64,000 nucleotides of DNA from Lutibacter oceani. GTDB lineage: Bacteria; Bacteroidota; Bacteroidia; Flavobacteriales; Flavobacteriaceae. The notes below the pieces were generated by a model. That model searched no databases, had not been told where the DNA came from, and was given only the letters and a program-made list of their open reading frames with translations. The translations under genes were made by a program, and so were the position numbers. The stretch is taken from contig NZ_QTTQ01000010.1 of NCBI RefSeq assembly GCF_003384935.1, positions 620,001-684,000 of the forward strand, read 5' to 3'. This document shows, in pieces, positions 26,675 to 34,893 of the stretch. Numbering within the stretch: position 1 is the first letter of the stretch; the number at the start of each line of letters is the position of its first letter.

Positions 26675-27171
26675 TTGAATAAAAAATGATACAACTCTTG
26701 GCTAGATGTATATAACTGACAAACATTCGTTGGGTAATATGGAGTTCCTCAGTCGATCCACTTAATTTCGTAAAGCATAATTAAAAATTCTCCTACGTCT
26801 AATTTGTACTTAACATTCGTTCTACTACAATTTGTGCTCCAGCTGGTGCTCATTGTAGCTCTCTCATTTGCTTTTCTTCATACGCTACTCTATTCGGAGA
26901 CACATAGCTTACTTTACTCTTAAGATCTTCTAAGGATATGCTACGCAAGACCTTTTATTAAGAGGAAACCGCTATTTCATACTGACCGAGCCCGCTTTTT
27001 CCCTCAACCTATTTGGTGATCACAGTTTTTGATAGCATCCATTTTGCATAGAATTTAACCACTTCTTTCATTCGTTATTAAAACCTATTGCAAACGCACA
27101 CAAGAGCAGCGCACTCATTCAGCTATTTCAGCCAACTCTAAAGTAGTTTTAACATCAACAGTTATTCTATA

Positions 27172-27207
27172 TCCTCAACTTCCTTAGTTTCCTCAAAATC
27201 CTCACCC
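27172..27207. repeat. 9-bp phased repeat array 2 (four TCCT units)
   Basis: TCCTCAACT, TCCTTAGTT, TCCTCAAAA and TCCTCACCC run head to tail in exact 9-bp phase. The 17 bp at 27168-27184 are identical to 21943-21959 in the DUF3987 gene. The 16 bp at 27171-27186 are the exact inverse of 27485-27500 in array 3. Confidence 0.8.
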
Positions 27208-27476
27208 TCATTAAACTAAGATAACTGTAAGATGTACACCTACACTCCATCCTTCAATAGCTTCCTTCAATTACAGCACTTGTCTTTCCAGCCGCTTCAA
27301 AAACAGCGCCACCAGCGTGTACCACGTAGTTAGAAAAAATATTTATTCGGAACTCAACATATTATTCTTTTCTAACAGTTTCGGTCAGCTCGTGCTGGGC
27401 TCGGCTCTGCTTCGCAATTACCCTCTTTTAAATAAGGAGCATTGGTATTCATTTGTTAAGAGTAAATTATACTACT

Positions 27477-27512
27477 GAGGATATTAAGGAAGTTGAGGAT
27501 TCTGAGGATATT
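27477..27512. repeat. 9-bp phased repeat array 3 (four AGGA units)
   Basis: GAGGATATT, AAGGAAGTT, GAGGATTCT and GAGGATATT run in exact 9-bp phase, in inverse orientation to array 2, so the two arrays face each other across about 270 bp. The first and last units are identical. Confidence 0.8.
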
Positions 27513-27824
27513 AGTTGATAGCAATTACCTTCTGTAGTAATTATTCATACTAGATAAACATTCTAACATTTAATTGTTGACAGAAATAAAAAGTCGGCAA
27601 AATTAAGTTATTACCATCTCCAGCCGCCTCATTTTGTAAAAGGTCAAGCCCTGCGGGTTTTGGAGAAAATCTCCACCTTAATACAAAATGCTTCCAAAAC
27701 AACTTTATAAATCAGGTAGTATTTTCTCCAATAACCTTGTACAAAAGCCACATAACAAGCATAGCCTTTTTTCTATTTCGATTCAAAATTAAAAATGAAC
27801 CATTAACATTTAAAAGTAAATAGT

Positions 27825-28229
27825 ATGCTAAACTACACGATCAAATCCTACAAGAAAGGTAGCACCTACAATCAACCACATTACTTCATTCAAAATAAAG
27901 GTTTGAATAGTGGTAGAGCTCTTCATAACCCGATACCTAATTGCTTCGTTGTAACTACAGAGACAAATGAACAGCGAGAAATACTATACTATTTATGTCA
28001 ATCATTACAGGTAGGAGAGTGTTTTAAATATTACATCATTGGGAGCGTTATTCCTTTCATTCGCATAGATGATGTAAGAAAAGTCCTTAATACAGCTCTA
28101 CAGAATTATGAAAAAGATAATTGGGAGCTAAAAGTTAGAAAGTTAATGAAAATAATCAACTATGAAGATAATCTAAAGCAACAACTTAAAACGATAGGAC
28201 AGTTAAAAATTGCATTACTTCGAACCTGA
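27825..28229 (+). CDS. DUF6943 family protein
   Basis: This small 134-residue soluble protein has HYFIQNKGLNSGRALHNPIPNCFVV (about residues 20-44) and VGECFKYYIIGSVIPFIRIDDV, which I recognise as DUF6943, a family common on Bacteroidetes mobile elements. Its function is unknown. It has no signal peptide or membrane segment. It is the last credible gene before the right end of the element and lies next to the non-coding region with arrays 2 and 3. Confidence 0.7.
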   Translation: MLNYTIKSYKKGSTYNQPHYFIQNKGLNSGRALHNPIPNCFVVTTETNEQREILYYLCQSLQVGECFKYYIIGSVIPFIRIDDVRKVLNTALQNYEKDNWELKVRKLMKIINYEDNLKQQLKTIGQLKIALLRT

Positions 28230-28776
28230 TAGTAACAGGTTATTTACACATACTAAAAAGTACCCGCCACCTATTTATGCCACCCCCTTTTGATTATTAG
28301 TTTTTTATTATATGATATTCGAGGGGTAGTGCACTTCTGTGAGGCTATTTTCACCCCATATACCGATGTTATATCTGTTCCTCCTTATTATTGTAGTTCT
28401 TACTCCTAAGCTTTAATAGATACCTTAAAAAGAAGCTATAAGAGCCCCATAATTCAACAGCCTTACCTATAAAATAATCTCTTAATTTACATCTACAGGT
28501 TGCTTTTATATCTATACTACTAAATTTCAACAGGGAGTATATGAGCGATCCACATAAAGCCACACTCTCCCTGTAGCCCCCCGGTCGAACGACTATGGAA
28601 AAAGGAATTATATACAACTTCGAAGGTAGGTCGATTATATGCAGTTAAGTCCAAACGGGTGTAGGGGTAGCATTCATATAAAATACTTTTACACTTGTTT
28701 AAGAAATTAGACTTCTAGTGATTGATAATAACACGTCAACTATTGATTGAGTCTTAAGATTAGTTGTTTATGGAGT

Positions 28777-28806
28777 TTTAAACAAAGGTGGGTAGGGTTG
28801 TTTAAA
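28777..28806. repeat. 9-bp inverted repeat with G-rich loop near the right end
   Basis: TTTAAACAA (28777-28785) and TTGTTTAAA (28798-28806) are exact inverse copies around AGGTGGGTAGGG. The form is that of a hairpin usable by a relaxase, recombinase or regulator. Confidence 0.5.
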
Positions 28807-28823
28807 CTTCTTAACAAAGATTT

Positions 28824-28843
28824 ATTATGCAAATATTATGCAA
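28824..28843. repeat. Right copy of the 20-bp terminal direct repeat
   Basis: This is identical and co-oriented to 19120-19139. It lies 46 bp inside the right attachment site, against 116 bp for the left copy. Confidence 0.65.
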
Positions 28844-28844
28844 C

Positions 28845-28882
28845 TTAAAAACAAGAAAGGCTTCACATTTCTGTAAAGCCTT
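28845..28882 (-). terminator. Terminator of the tRNA operon supplied by the element
   Basis: On the minus strand an AAGGCTT/AAGCCTT stem, extended by ACA/TGT (28857-28882), is followed by a T-rich run. It lies directly downstream of the tRNA-Arg 3' end and inside the element, and replaces the host terminator at 18932-18960 that integration moved away. Confidence 0.65.
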
Positions 28883-28889
28883 GATTCTC

Positions 28890-28934
28890 TTGTGATCGCG
28901 ACAGGATTCGAACCTGTGACCGTCTGCTTAGAAG
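28890..28934. repeat. Right attachment site within tRNA-Arg
   Basis: This is the partner of 18959-19003. It supplies the 3' half of the working tRNA-Arg gene from the element, with C at 28902 and G at 28916 forming a C-G pair in the T-stem where the displaced copy has T-A. Confidence 0.9.
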
Positions 28935-28966
28935 GCAGATGCTCTATCCAGCTGAGCTACGCGACC
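28893..28966 (-). tRNA. tRNA-Arg (anticodon TCT)
   Basis: The 74-nt cloverleaf has acceptor stem GGTCGCG/CGCGATC with one G-T pair, discriminator A, anticodon stem TCTGC/GCAGA with loop CTTCTAA (anticodon TCT), and T-arm ACAGG-TTCGAAT-CCTGT. CCA is not encoded. It is the insertion target of the integrated element, which provides the half from the anticodon loop to the 3' end. Confidence 0.97.
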
Positions 28967-28973
28967 ATTATTG

Positions 28974-29048
28974 TCGGGGTGGCAGGATTCGAACCTGCGA
29001 CCTCCGCGTCCCAAACGCGGCGCGATAACCGGGCTACGCTACACCCCG
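28974..29048 (-). tRNA. tRNA-Pro (anticodon TGG)
   Basis: This 75-nt tRNA has a perfect acceptor stem CGGGGTG/CACCCCG, discriminator A, anticodon stem CCGCG/CGCGG with loop TTTGGGA (anticodon TGG), and T-loop TTCGAAT. It lies 7 bp upstream of tRNA-Arg in the same transcript direction. Confidence 0.97.
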
Positions 29049-29070
29049 AAAATGGTTATCTTAAATTTTG

Positions 29071-29154
29071 CGGAGAGACAGGGATTCGAACCCTGGCGAC
29101 AGTTACCCGTCGACAGATTAGCAATCTGCTCCATTACCACTCTGGCACCTCTCC
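29071..29154 (-). tRNA. tRNA-Ser (anticodon GCT)
   Basis: This 84-nt tRNA has the long variable arm typical of Ser, acceptor GGAGAGG/TCTCTCC, anticodon stem GCAGA/TCTGT with loop TTGCTAA (anticodon GCT), and T-loop TTCGAAT. It is the first gene of the Ser-Pro-Arg cluster. Confidence 0.96.
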
Positions 29155-29257
29155 TAAAAAATATGCTTATGAACTTATTTTTGCGAGTGCAAATGTAACA
29201 TTAGAAATGCATTTACACAACATTTTTCAATTTTTTTTAAATAAAATATTAAGTTAA

Positions 29258-31312
29258 TTATTCAGGGTATTCAATTCTAAGATGATAAATGTTCTTTAAC
29301 TTCTTTTTTAATACTTTTTTTATGGTCTGTAATTCTTTAAATGTTATATCTGCATTCATAAATTGCCCCTCCTCCATTTGTTTATTTACAATTTTTTCAA
29401 CTAAATTATCAAAAGCCTGAGCACTTGGCTCTTTAATACTTTTTGATGCTGCTTCAACAGAATCACACATCATTAAAATTGCAGTTTCTTTTGAAAAAGG
29501 TATTGGTCCTGGATATTGAAAATTAGACACATCTGCCCTTCCTCCACTAAGTTCCTCCTCTTTTTTATAAAAATAATATACCAATGTAGTACCATGATGT
29601 GTTCTAATAAAATCAATTATTCTATCTGGTAATCTATGTTTTTTCGCTAATTCTACACCTTCAATTATATGATTAATAATTATTTGAGCACTATCTTTTG
29701 GTGTTAATTCATTATGTGGATTTACATTTGTAGATTGATTTTCAGTATAATACATTGGATTTATCATCTTACCAATATCATGGTACAAAGCTCCTGTACG
29801 AACTAGCATTGAATTTGCATTTATTTCATTTGCCGATGCTTCTGCTAAATTAGCAACTTGTAACGAGTGTTGAAAAGTACCTGGTGCTTTCTCAGCTAAT
29901 TCACGCAAAAGCTTTGAGTTTGTATTAGAAAGTTCTTTTAAAGACTCATCTGAAACTAATCCAAATAATCTTTCAAACACATAAATTAATGGTAAAACAA
30001 ATAGTGTAGCGCCACCATTTATAGAGAAATAAATAAACTTTTCCCAATCTAAATTTTGTGCATTTCCTTCCTGAATTATTGAAAAAGCAAAATAAGATAC
30101 AAAATAAACAAAGGTTATTTGAATTACAGAAATAAACAAATTAGCTCTTTTATACAATTCAGAAATTGTTAAAATAGTTACTATCCCAGCTATTATTTGC
30201 AGAAAAATAAATTCAAAGCTATTTGGTACAATAAAACCTAATAATAATACAGTTAAAACGTGGGTAAATAATCCCAATCTCGCATCAAAAAAGGCTTTTA
30301 AAACCAATGGCAGAATTACAATTGGAGCTACATATATATATTTAGCATCATATTTAACTATTAAAGTAATTAATAAAACAATTAAAATAATATTAAAAAA
30401 TATGAAAGTAACCTTCGTATTATTTTCAAAAATATCTAGCCTATATTTTCTTAAAAACAGTAATAACATTAGAAATGCTAATGCTACTAAAATTGTATAT
30501 CCAAAAACAATCCAATTATAATTGGACTTGCTCCAAACCTGCGATTCAAATTCGCTTTTAATGGAATTTAAAATTATTAATTTATCTCCTTCAACAATAT
30601 CACCCTTAAAAATAATTCGCTCATTTTCAGCAACCAAACCTTTGGTATAAGAAATTTTGCTTAAATTTTCTTGAAGTACTCTTTCCGTAAAAATGGTATC
30701 AAACTTTACATTGGGTTTTAGTTCTTCATAAATAATATTCAGAACAATATTTTCTTCTTGTGTAAACGGTTGAACCCCTATTTTTGAATTAATAAAACTT
30801 AAAATTTGTGAAGATTTAAATAACTTATCAGCTTCAATATCTTGACTTTTATTACCCATTTTTAAGGTAATAAGTTGATTGTTATTTTTTATATTATTTT
30901 GAGTTTCTATATAACCAAATTCATAAATATCAGTTACAACTTTATTTACTAATTCTCTAAGTTTAACTTTTTCTTCTTCAATTAATTCTGAATTCAATAA
31001 AGCATTTTCAATTTTTTCATCAATTGATTTTCTAACTTGTAAAACAACATTTTCATCATATTCATAAAACTGCTTTGAAGATTCTGTTACCTGCTGTTTT
31101 TCAAGAGCAATTTCATCTTCAGTTTTTTGAATAGCAAAATCAAATGGAGCATAGTAATTTTCATACTCCCAAGGTTTTCCTTTCTGAAATTCGTATTTAA
31201 ACTGTCCTCCTTTTGGAAATAAATAAACCACCAAAACTATAGTAGCCACGTATAAAAACAACTTATATATTAAGGAGTGATTTACAAGTAATTTATTAAT
31301 GATTTTTTTCAC
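29258..31312 (-). CDS. 7TM-HD family phosphohydrolase (PgpH-like c-di-AMP phosphodiesterase)
   Basis: This 684-residue membrane protein has one N-terminal transmembrane segment, a large extracytoplasmic 7TMR-HDED domain (about residues 50-265), seven hydrophobic helices (about 270-470) and a cytoplasmic HD domain. That domain carries TFQHSLQVANLAE, GALYHDIGKM (near residue 515) and RTHHGT. The domain order is that of PgpH/YqfF, which hydrolyses cyclic di-AMP. Substrate is inferred from the family, not seen. It is the first protein gene beyond the tRNA cluster and has no operon partner close by. Confidence 0.92.
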   Translation of the reverse strand: MKKIINKLLVNHSLIYKLFLYVATIVLVVYLFPKGGQFKYEFQKGKPWEYENYYAPFDFAIQKTEDEIALEKQQVTESSKQFYEYDENVVLQVRKSIDEKIENALLNSELIEEEKVKLRELVNKVVTDIYEFGYIETQNNIKNNNQLITLKMGNKSQDIEADKLFKSSQILSFINSKIGVQPFTQEENIVLNIIYEELKPNVKFDTIFTERVLQENLSKISYTKGLVAENERIIFKGDIVEGDKLIILNSIKSEFESQVWSKSNYNWIVFGYTILVALAFLMLLLFLRKYRLDIFENNTKVTFIFFNIILIVLLITLIVKYDAKYIYVAPIVILPLVLKAFFDARLGLFTHVLTVLLLGFIVPNSFEFIFLQIIAGIVTILTISELYKRANLFISVIQITFVYFVSYFAFSIIQEGNAQNLDWEKFIYFSINGGATLFVLPLIYVFERLFGLVSDESLKELSNTNSKLLRELAEKAPGTFQHSLQVANLAEASANEINANSMLVRTGALYHDIGKMINPMYYTENQSTNVNPHNELTPKDSAQIIINHIIEGVELAKKHRLPDRIIDFIRTHHGTTLVYYFYKKEEELSGGRADVSNFQYPGPIPFSKETAILMMCDSVEAASKSIKEPSAQAFDNLVEKIVNKQMEEGQFMNADITFKELQTIKKVLKKKLKNIYHLRIEYPE

Positions 31313-31367
31313 GAAGTATCCGTTTGCAAGTCAAAAATAACAATAATTATTCTATTTGCAATCGCTT

Positions 31368-32744
31368 TTATTTTTTTAATAACTCTTCAAGCCTCACAGG
31401 TAAGTTTTTATGTGTCCAACTACTGTAATTAGTATATCCAATTTTAGTGTGTATAGCATCTGTTTTATTAATAATTTTTTGGATTATAGATTCGGGCTGA
31501 ATTTTAGTATCAGATATTTCTTTTACAATACTATTTAACTGTTCTGCAACCTTACTGCGAATGTTATTATTATGGTTTGTTAACCATAATTTAAAAGCCT
31601 CTTCGGTTAAATGCTTGTCTATAATTTTTTCTGTCATTTGCTGTCCGTGCTTTTTAGATTCCTGTATATTTCCTCTTCCAGTTACAGCATTACCAATTGC
31701 AAACACATTTTCGAAACCAAAAACATGATAATCTGCTTCTTCTCTCATTTTTAACGAAGTATATTCATATTGTAACCCATCTATTTTCTCAGGAACACTT
31801 CCAATAGACGAAATAACCATTTCAGTTTTAATGTTAAAAAAGCTATTTTCTATGGGTTTAATTTTACCATTTTCAACTTGTACTTTCTGAAAAACAACTT
31901 CTGTTAATTTATTTTCCTTTTCAACAAAATTAACAGGAATACTTAATGGAATAAATTCAAATAAATATTTTTCCTGATACTTATTTAATAATTTTTCTGA
32001 AACATTTTCAGCTATTTCAATGCTTTCTTTTGTATCATCTTTTGGAGTTTTTAAAGGCATATCTTTAGCTGTTCTTCTATAAATAAGCTTAGCCTTTCCA
32101 ATCTCTAATTCATTAAAATCTACATTATATTCTTCTAAAATAGTATTTATTCCCTCCTTTTCTAATGTAAATAAATCTACTTCAATTCCTTTTTTAACAA
32201 ATAGTTGCTTTTTAACAAGTTCAATCATTACAATTTTAACTACATCTAAAGATGCCAATCCTCCACCAACAACAATGGTATTATTTTTTATGGTATAATT
32301 AAGACCATCATAATCTTTTTCATGTTTATGATTAAACCAATAAATAAATGAATTTTGATATATCAATTCTTTATCTAAAAACTTATCAATTTCTAAAATT
32401 GGCAAACCTCTATCCTGCCAGGCACCATTTGCCAAAATAATTGCTGAAAAACCCCAATTATTAACCAAATCTAAAAAATCAATATCCTTTCCAATTTTAG
32501 TATTTGGTACAAACCGAATATTTTCTTGGTCTAATTTTGAATCTATCTCATTTATTTGTCTATTCCTTAAGTTTATATGCCAGTTAGGTAAACCATCCTC
32601 AATTTTGCCATAAGGCAATTTATTCATTTCAAAAACAACAACCCTAAAACCATTTTTTGCAAGAATATTTGCTGCCTCTGAACCTGAAATTGACCCTCCA
32701 ATAATTGCTACGTAATGCTTTTTAAATGCTGTTGCTGAATTCAT
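31368..32744 (-). CDS. FAD/NAD(P)-dependent oxidoreductase
   Basis: This 458-residue flavoprotein has an N-terminal FAD-binding Rossmann motif, VAIIGGSISGSEAANILAKNGF (about 12-33), and a second nucleotide-binding site VVGGGLASLDVVKI (about 157-170). The ATG-like C-terminal element FAIGNAVTGRGNIQESKKHG contacts FAD. The layout resembles ferredoxin-NADP reductases of the FprA/adrenodoxin-reductase type and the small subunit of glutamate synthase. The redox partner is unknown. It is divergent from the thiolase gene, with 143 bp between them, and could act on the same pathway, but that is only position. Confidence 0.8.
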   Translation of the reverse strand: MNSATAFKKHYVAIIGGSISGSEAANILAKNGFRVVVFEMNKLPYGKIEDGLPNWHINLRNRQINEIDSKLDQENIRFVPNTKIGKDIDFLDLVNNWGFSAIILANGAWQDRGLPILEIDKFLDKELIYQNSFIYWFNHKHEKDYDGLNYTIKNNTIVVGGGLASLDVVKIVMIELVKKQLFVKKGIEVDLFTLEKEGINTILEEYNVDFNELEIGKAKLIYRRTAKDMPLKTPKDDTKESIEIAENVSEKLLNKYQEKYLFEFIPLSIPVNFVEKENKLTEVVFQKVQVENGKIKPIENSFFNIKTEMVISSIGSVPEKIDGLQYEYTSLKMREEADYHVFGFENVFAIGNAVTGRGNIQESKKHGQQMTEKIIDKHLTEEAFKLWLTNHNNNIRSKVAEQLNSIVKEISDTKIQPESIIQKIINKTDAIHTKIGYTNYSSWTHKNLPVRLEELLKK

Positions 32745-32887
32745 AAAATCTTTTGTTTTTTTATTAATTTAGAAATTTATAAAACTAAAACTTATTTTAA
32801 GTGATATATATTACAAAATTAAACTCTATTCTAAAAATGGATAGATTCCTTAATTTTGATTAAATTCGCAATTGAAAATATATTAAT

Positions 32888-34063
32888 ATGAAAGAAGTTG
32901 TAATTGTTTCCGTAGCTAGAACTCCTATAGGTAGCTTTTTAGGAAGTTTAGCAAATATATCTGCTACAAAACTTGGAGCCATTGCCATAAAAGGTGCTTT
33001 AGATAAAATAAATTTAGATCCTAATTTAGTTGATGAAGTTTTCATGGGAAATGTTATTTCTGCAGGACTGGGACAAGCTCCAGCTAAACAAGCTGCAATT
33101 TTTGCAGGGATTCCAAACACGGTACCTTGTACTACAATTAATAAAGTTTGTGCATCCGGAATGAAATCTATAATGTTTGCAGCTCAAGCTATTAAAACTG
33201 GAGATGCAGAAATTGTTATTGCAGGAGGTATGGAAAATATGAGTAGTATTCCTCATTATATTTCTGGAAGAAAAGCAACTAAACTTGGAAACATAAATGT
33301 TGTAGATGGACTTTTAGTTGATGGTTTAACTGATGTTTACGATCAAAAACATATGGGAACTTGTGGTGATTTATGCGCTAATGAATATAATTTCACCAGA
33401 GAAGATCAAGATAATTTTGCAATAGAATCTTACAATCGTTCAGCTAAGGCTTGGAAAAACAGCAATTTTAAAGATGAAATTGTTCCTGTTGAAATTCCTC
33501 AAAGAAAAGGAGAGCCAATTATATTTTTAGAAGATGAAGAATATAAAAATATTAATAAAGATAAAATATCAACATTAAGACCTGTTTTTAGTAAAGATGG
33601 TACAGTAACAGCAGCAAATGCTTCTACTTTAAATGATGGTGCTGCTGCATTGGTTTTAATGAGTATTGATAAAGCAAAAGAATTAAACTTAAAACCTTTA
33701 GCTAAAATTAGAGGCTATGCCGATGCTGCTCAGGAACCAAAATGGTTTACCACTGCACCTGCAAAAGCGTTACCTAAAGCATATAGTAAAGCAGGATTAA
33801 AGCAAGAAGATGTTGATTATTTTGAATTAAACGAAGCTTTTTCCGTTGTTGGTTTGGCAAATATTAAATTATTAGGTTTGGATGCTAATAAAGTAAATGT
33901 AAACGGTGGAGCTGTTTCCTTAGGGCATCCATTAGGTATGTCTGGTGCACGAATTGTGATTGCACTTACTTCAATATTAAAACAGAATAATGCTAAAATT
34001 GGTGCTGCTGGAATATGTAATGGAGGTGGTGGAGCAAGCGCAATTATAATTGAACGAATGTAA
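32888..34063 (+). CDS. Acetyl-CoA C-acyltransferase (thiolase)
   Basis: This 391-residue thiolase has the nucleophile Cys in [12 protein letters not shown] (about residue 89), the conserved His in [17 protein letters not shown] (about 349) and the second Cys in [11 protein letters not shown] (about 379). It condenses two acetyl-CoA or cleaves 3-ketoacyl-CoA; sequence alone does not fix the direction. Length and motifs are those of biosynthetic-type AtoB/PhaA thiolases. It is followed by the NlpC/P60 gene nine bases after its stop. Confidence 0.95.
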   Translation: MKEVVIVSVARTPIGSFLGSLANISATKLGAIAIKGALDKINLDPNLVDEVFMGNVISAGLGQAPAKQAAIFAGIPNTVPCTTINKVCASGMKSIMFAAQAIKTGDAEIVIAGGMENMSSIPHYISGRKATKLGNINVVDGLLVDGLTDVYDQKHMGTCGDLCANEYNFTREDQDNFAIESYNRSAKAWKNSNFKDEIVPVEIPQRKGEPIIFLEDEEYKNINKDKISTLRPVFSKDGTVTAANASTLNDGAAALVLMSIDKAKELNLKPLAKIRGYADAAQEPKWFTTAPAKALPKAYSKAGLKQEDVDYFELNEAFSVVGLANIKLLGLDANKVNVNGGAVSLGHPLGMSGARIVIALTSILKQNNAKIGAAGICNGGGGASAIIIERM

Positions 34064-34072
34064 TTTTAGTTT

Positions 34073-34843
34073 ATGCAATACGGTATATGTAATTTAAGTA
34101 TTATTCCTGTTAGAATTGAGCAAAATGACGCTTCAGAAATGGTTACACAATTGCTTTTTGGTGAACATTTTAAGGTTTTAGAAGCTCAAAAAAAATGGAG
34201 CAAAATTAGAAATGCTTTTGATAATTATGAAGGCTGGATTGACAATAAACAATACGAACAAATAACCGAAGAAACTTACAGTAACCTAGAAAACACTACA
34301 ATTTCTTTAGCTGCTGATTTAATTGATTTTGCAACTGATGAAAATAACCAATTTTCTACTGTATGTATTGGTTCTAACCTTCCTTTTTATAACAACCAAA
34401 ATCTTATTTTAAACACTACTAAATTTCATTATGAGGGAGAAATCTTTACTAAAAAACTATCCAAAGAATCTATAATAGAAATTGCCTACAAGTTTTTAAA
34501 CACACCTTATTTATGGGGTGGAAAAACCCCTTTTGGAATTGATTGTTCTGGGTTTACACAAATGGTTTATAAGTTATGTGGTTATAAATTATTAAGAGAC
34601 GCATCTCAACAAGCAACTCAGGGTGAAGTATTAAGCTTTATTGAAGAAAGTGAACCAGGAGATTTAGCTTTTTTTGATAATAATGAGGGTATTATTACTC
34701 ATGTAGGTATTATTATGAAAGACAATTATATAATTCACGCACATGGAAAAGTTAGAATTGATATGATTGACCATAGTGGTATTTTTAATTTAGATAACCA
34801 AAAACATACCCATAAATTAAGGGTAATCAAAAAAATAATCTAA
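34073..34843 (+). CDS. NlpC/P60 cell-wall peptidase with N-terminal SH3-like domain
   Basis: This 256-residue protein has an SH3b-like N-terminal half and a C-terminal C40 peptidase. That part carries the catalytic Cys in PFGIDCSGFTQMVY (about residue 162), His in ITHVGIIM and a third catalytic-site His in IIHAHGKVRID. It probably cleaves peptide stems of peptidoglycan. There is no obvious signal peptide at the N-terminus, which is noted for several Bacteroidetes homologues and leaves its location open. It appears co-transcribed with the thiolase gene and ends just before a bidirectional terminator. Confidence 0.9.
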   Translation: MQYGICNLSIIPVRIEQNDASEMVTQLLFGEHFKVLEAQKKWSKIRNAFDNYEGWIDNKQYEQITEETYSNLENTTISLAADLIDFATDENNQFSTVCIGSNLPFYNNQNLILNTTKFHYEGEIFTKKLSKESIIEIAYKFLNTPYLWGGKTPFGIDCSGFTQMVYKLCGYKLLRDASQQATQGEVLSFIEESEPGDLAFFDNNEGIITHVGIIMKDNYIIHAHGKVRIDMIDHSGIFNLDNQKHTHKLRVIKKII

Positions 34844-34850
34844 AAAAAAA

Positions 34851-34876
34851 CCTCTCGAAATCGAGAGGTTTTTTTT
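34851..34876. terminator. Bidirectional terminator between NlpC/P60 and TPR genes
   Basis: A perfect 8-bp stem CCTCTCGA/TCGAGAGG around AA (34851-34868) is flanked by nine A and eight T. The genes on both sides converge on it. Confidence 0.93.
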
Positions 34877-34893
34877 TAGATTATTTTCAAATC

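Larger units (their letters stand above)
26675..27824. other. Non-coding region of 1.15 kb with inverted repeat arrays
   Basis: No convincing gene lies here on either strand. The DNA is richer in G+C than its neighbours. It carries phased 9-bp arrays 2 (27172-27207) and 3 (27477-27512) in opposite orientation, and a 9-bp inverted repeat GTTAGAAAA/TTTTCTAAC (27329-27337, 27368-27376). It also holds a GC-only inverted 8-mer (CCGAGCCC at 26986, GGGCTCGG at 27397) and three copies of CATTCGTT (26724, 26814, 27069). The arrangement resembles an origin or transfer region more than decayed genes, but no known oriT or origin motif is recognised. Confidence 0.6.
28230..28889. other. Gene-poor right end of the element
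   Basis: About 660 bp have no convincing gene; an 82-codon minus-strand reading frame at 28369-28617 resembles no protein. Features seen are a hairpin with a G-rich loop (28777-28806), the right 20-bp terminal repeat (28824-28843) and a terminator facing the tRNA transcript (28845-28882). Confidence 0.6.
18959..28934 (+). mobile_element. Integrated genetic element in tRNA-Arg(TCT), about 10 kb
   Basis: The element is bounded by 45-bp direct repeats, 18959-19003 and 28890-28934, differing at two positions. The right copy is part of an intact tRNA-Arg gene; the left copy is the displaced 3' half of that gene. Inside, all recognised genes lie on the plus strand: tyrosine recombinase, unknown protein, HTH excisionase-like protein, DUF3987 protein, DUF1643-like protein, DNA methyltransferase, NotI-like endonuclease and DUF6943 protein. 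No relaxase, coupling protein or conjugation gene is visible. It therefore looks like a small integrative, possibly mobilisable, element carrying a restriction-modification cargo. Confidence 0.92.

Noticed and set aside
28369-28617. Minus-strand reading frame of 82 codons near the right end of the element
   Set aside because: It resembles no protein, has no promoter or partner, and has the composition of surrounding non-coding DNA.
18959-28934. Prophage
   Set aside because: No capsid, tail, terminase, portal or lysis genes are present; the gene set is that of a small integrative element.
28892-29257. Plus-strand reading frames of 121 and 75 codons over the tRNA cluster
   Set aside because: They are antisense to three well-formed tRNA genes; their length is a by-product of tRNA sequence.
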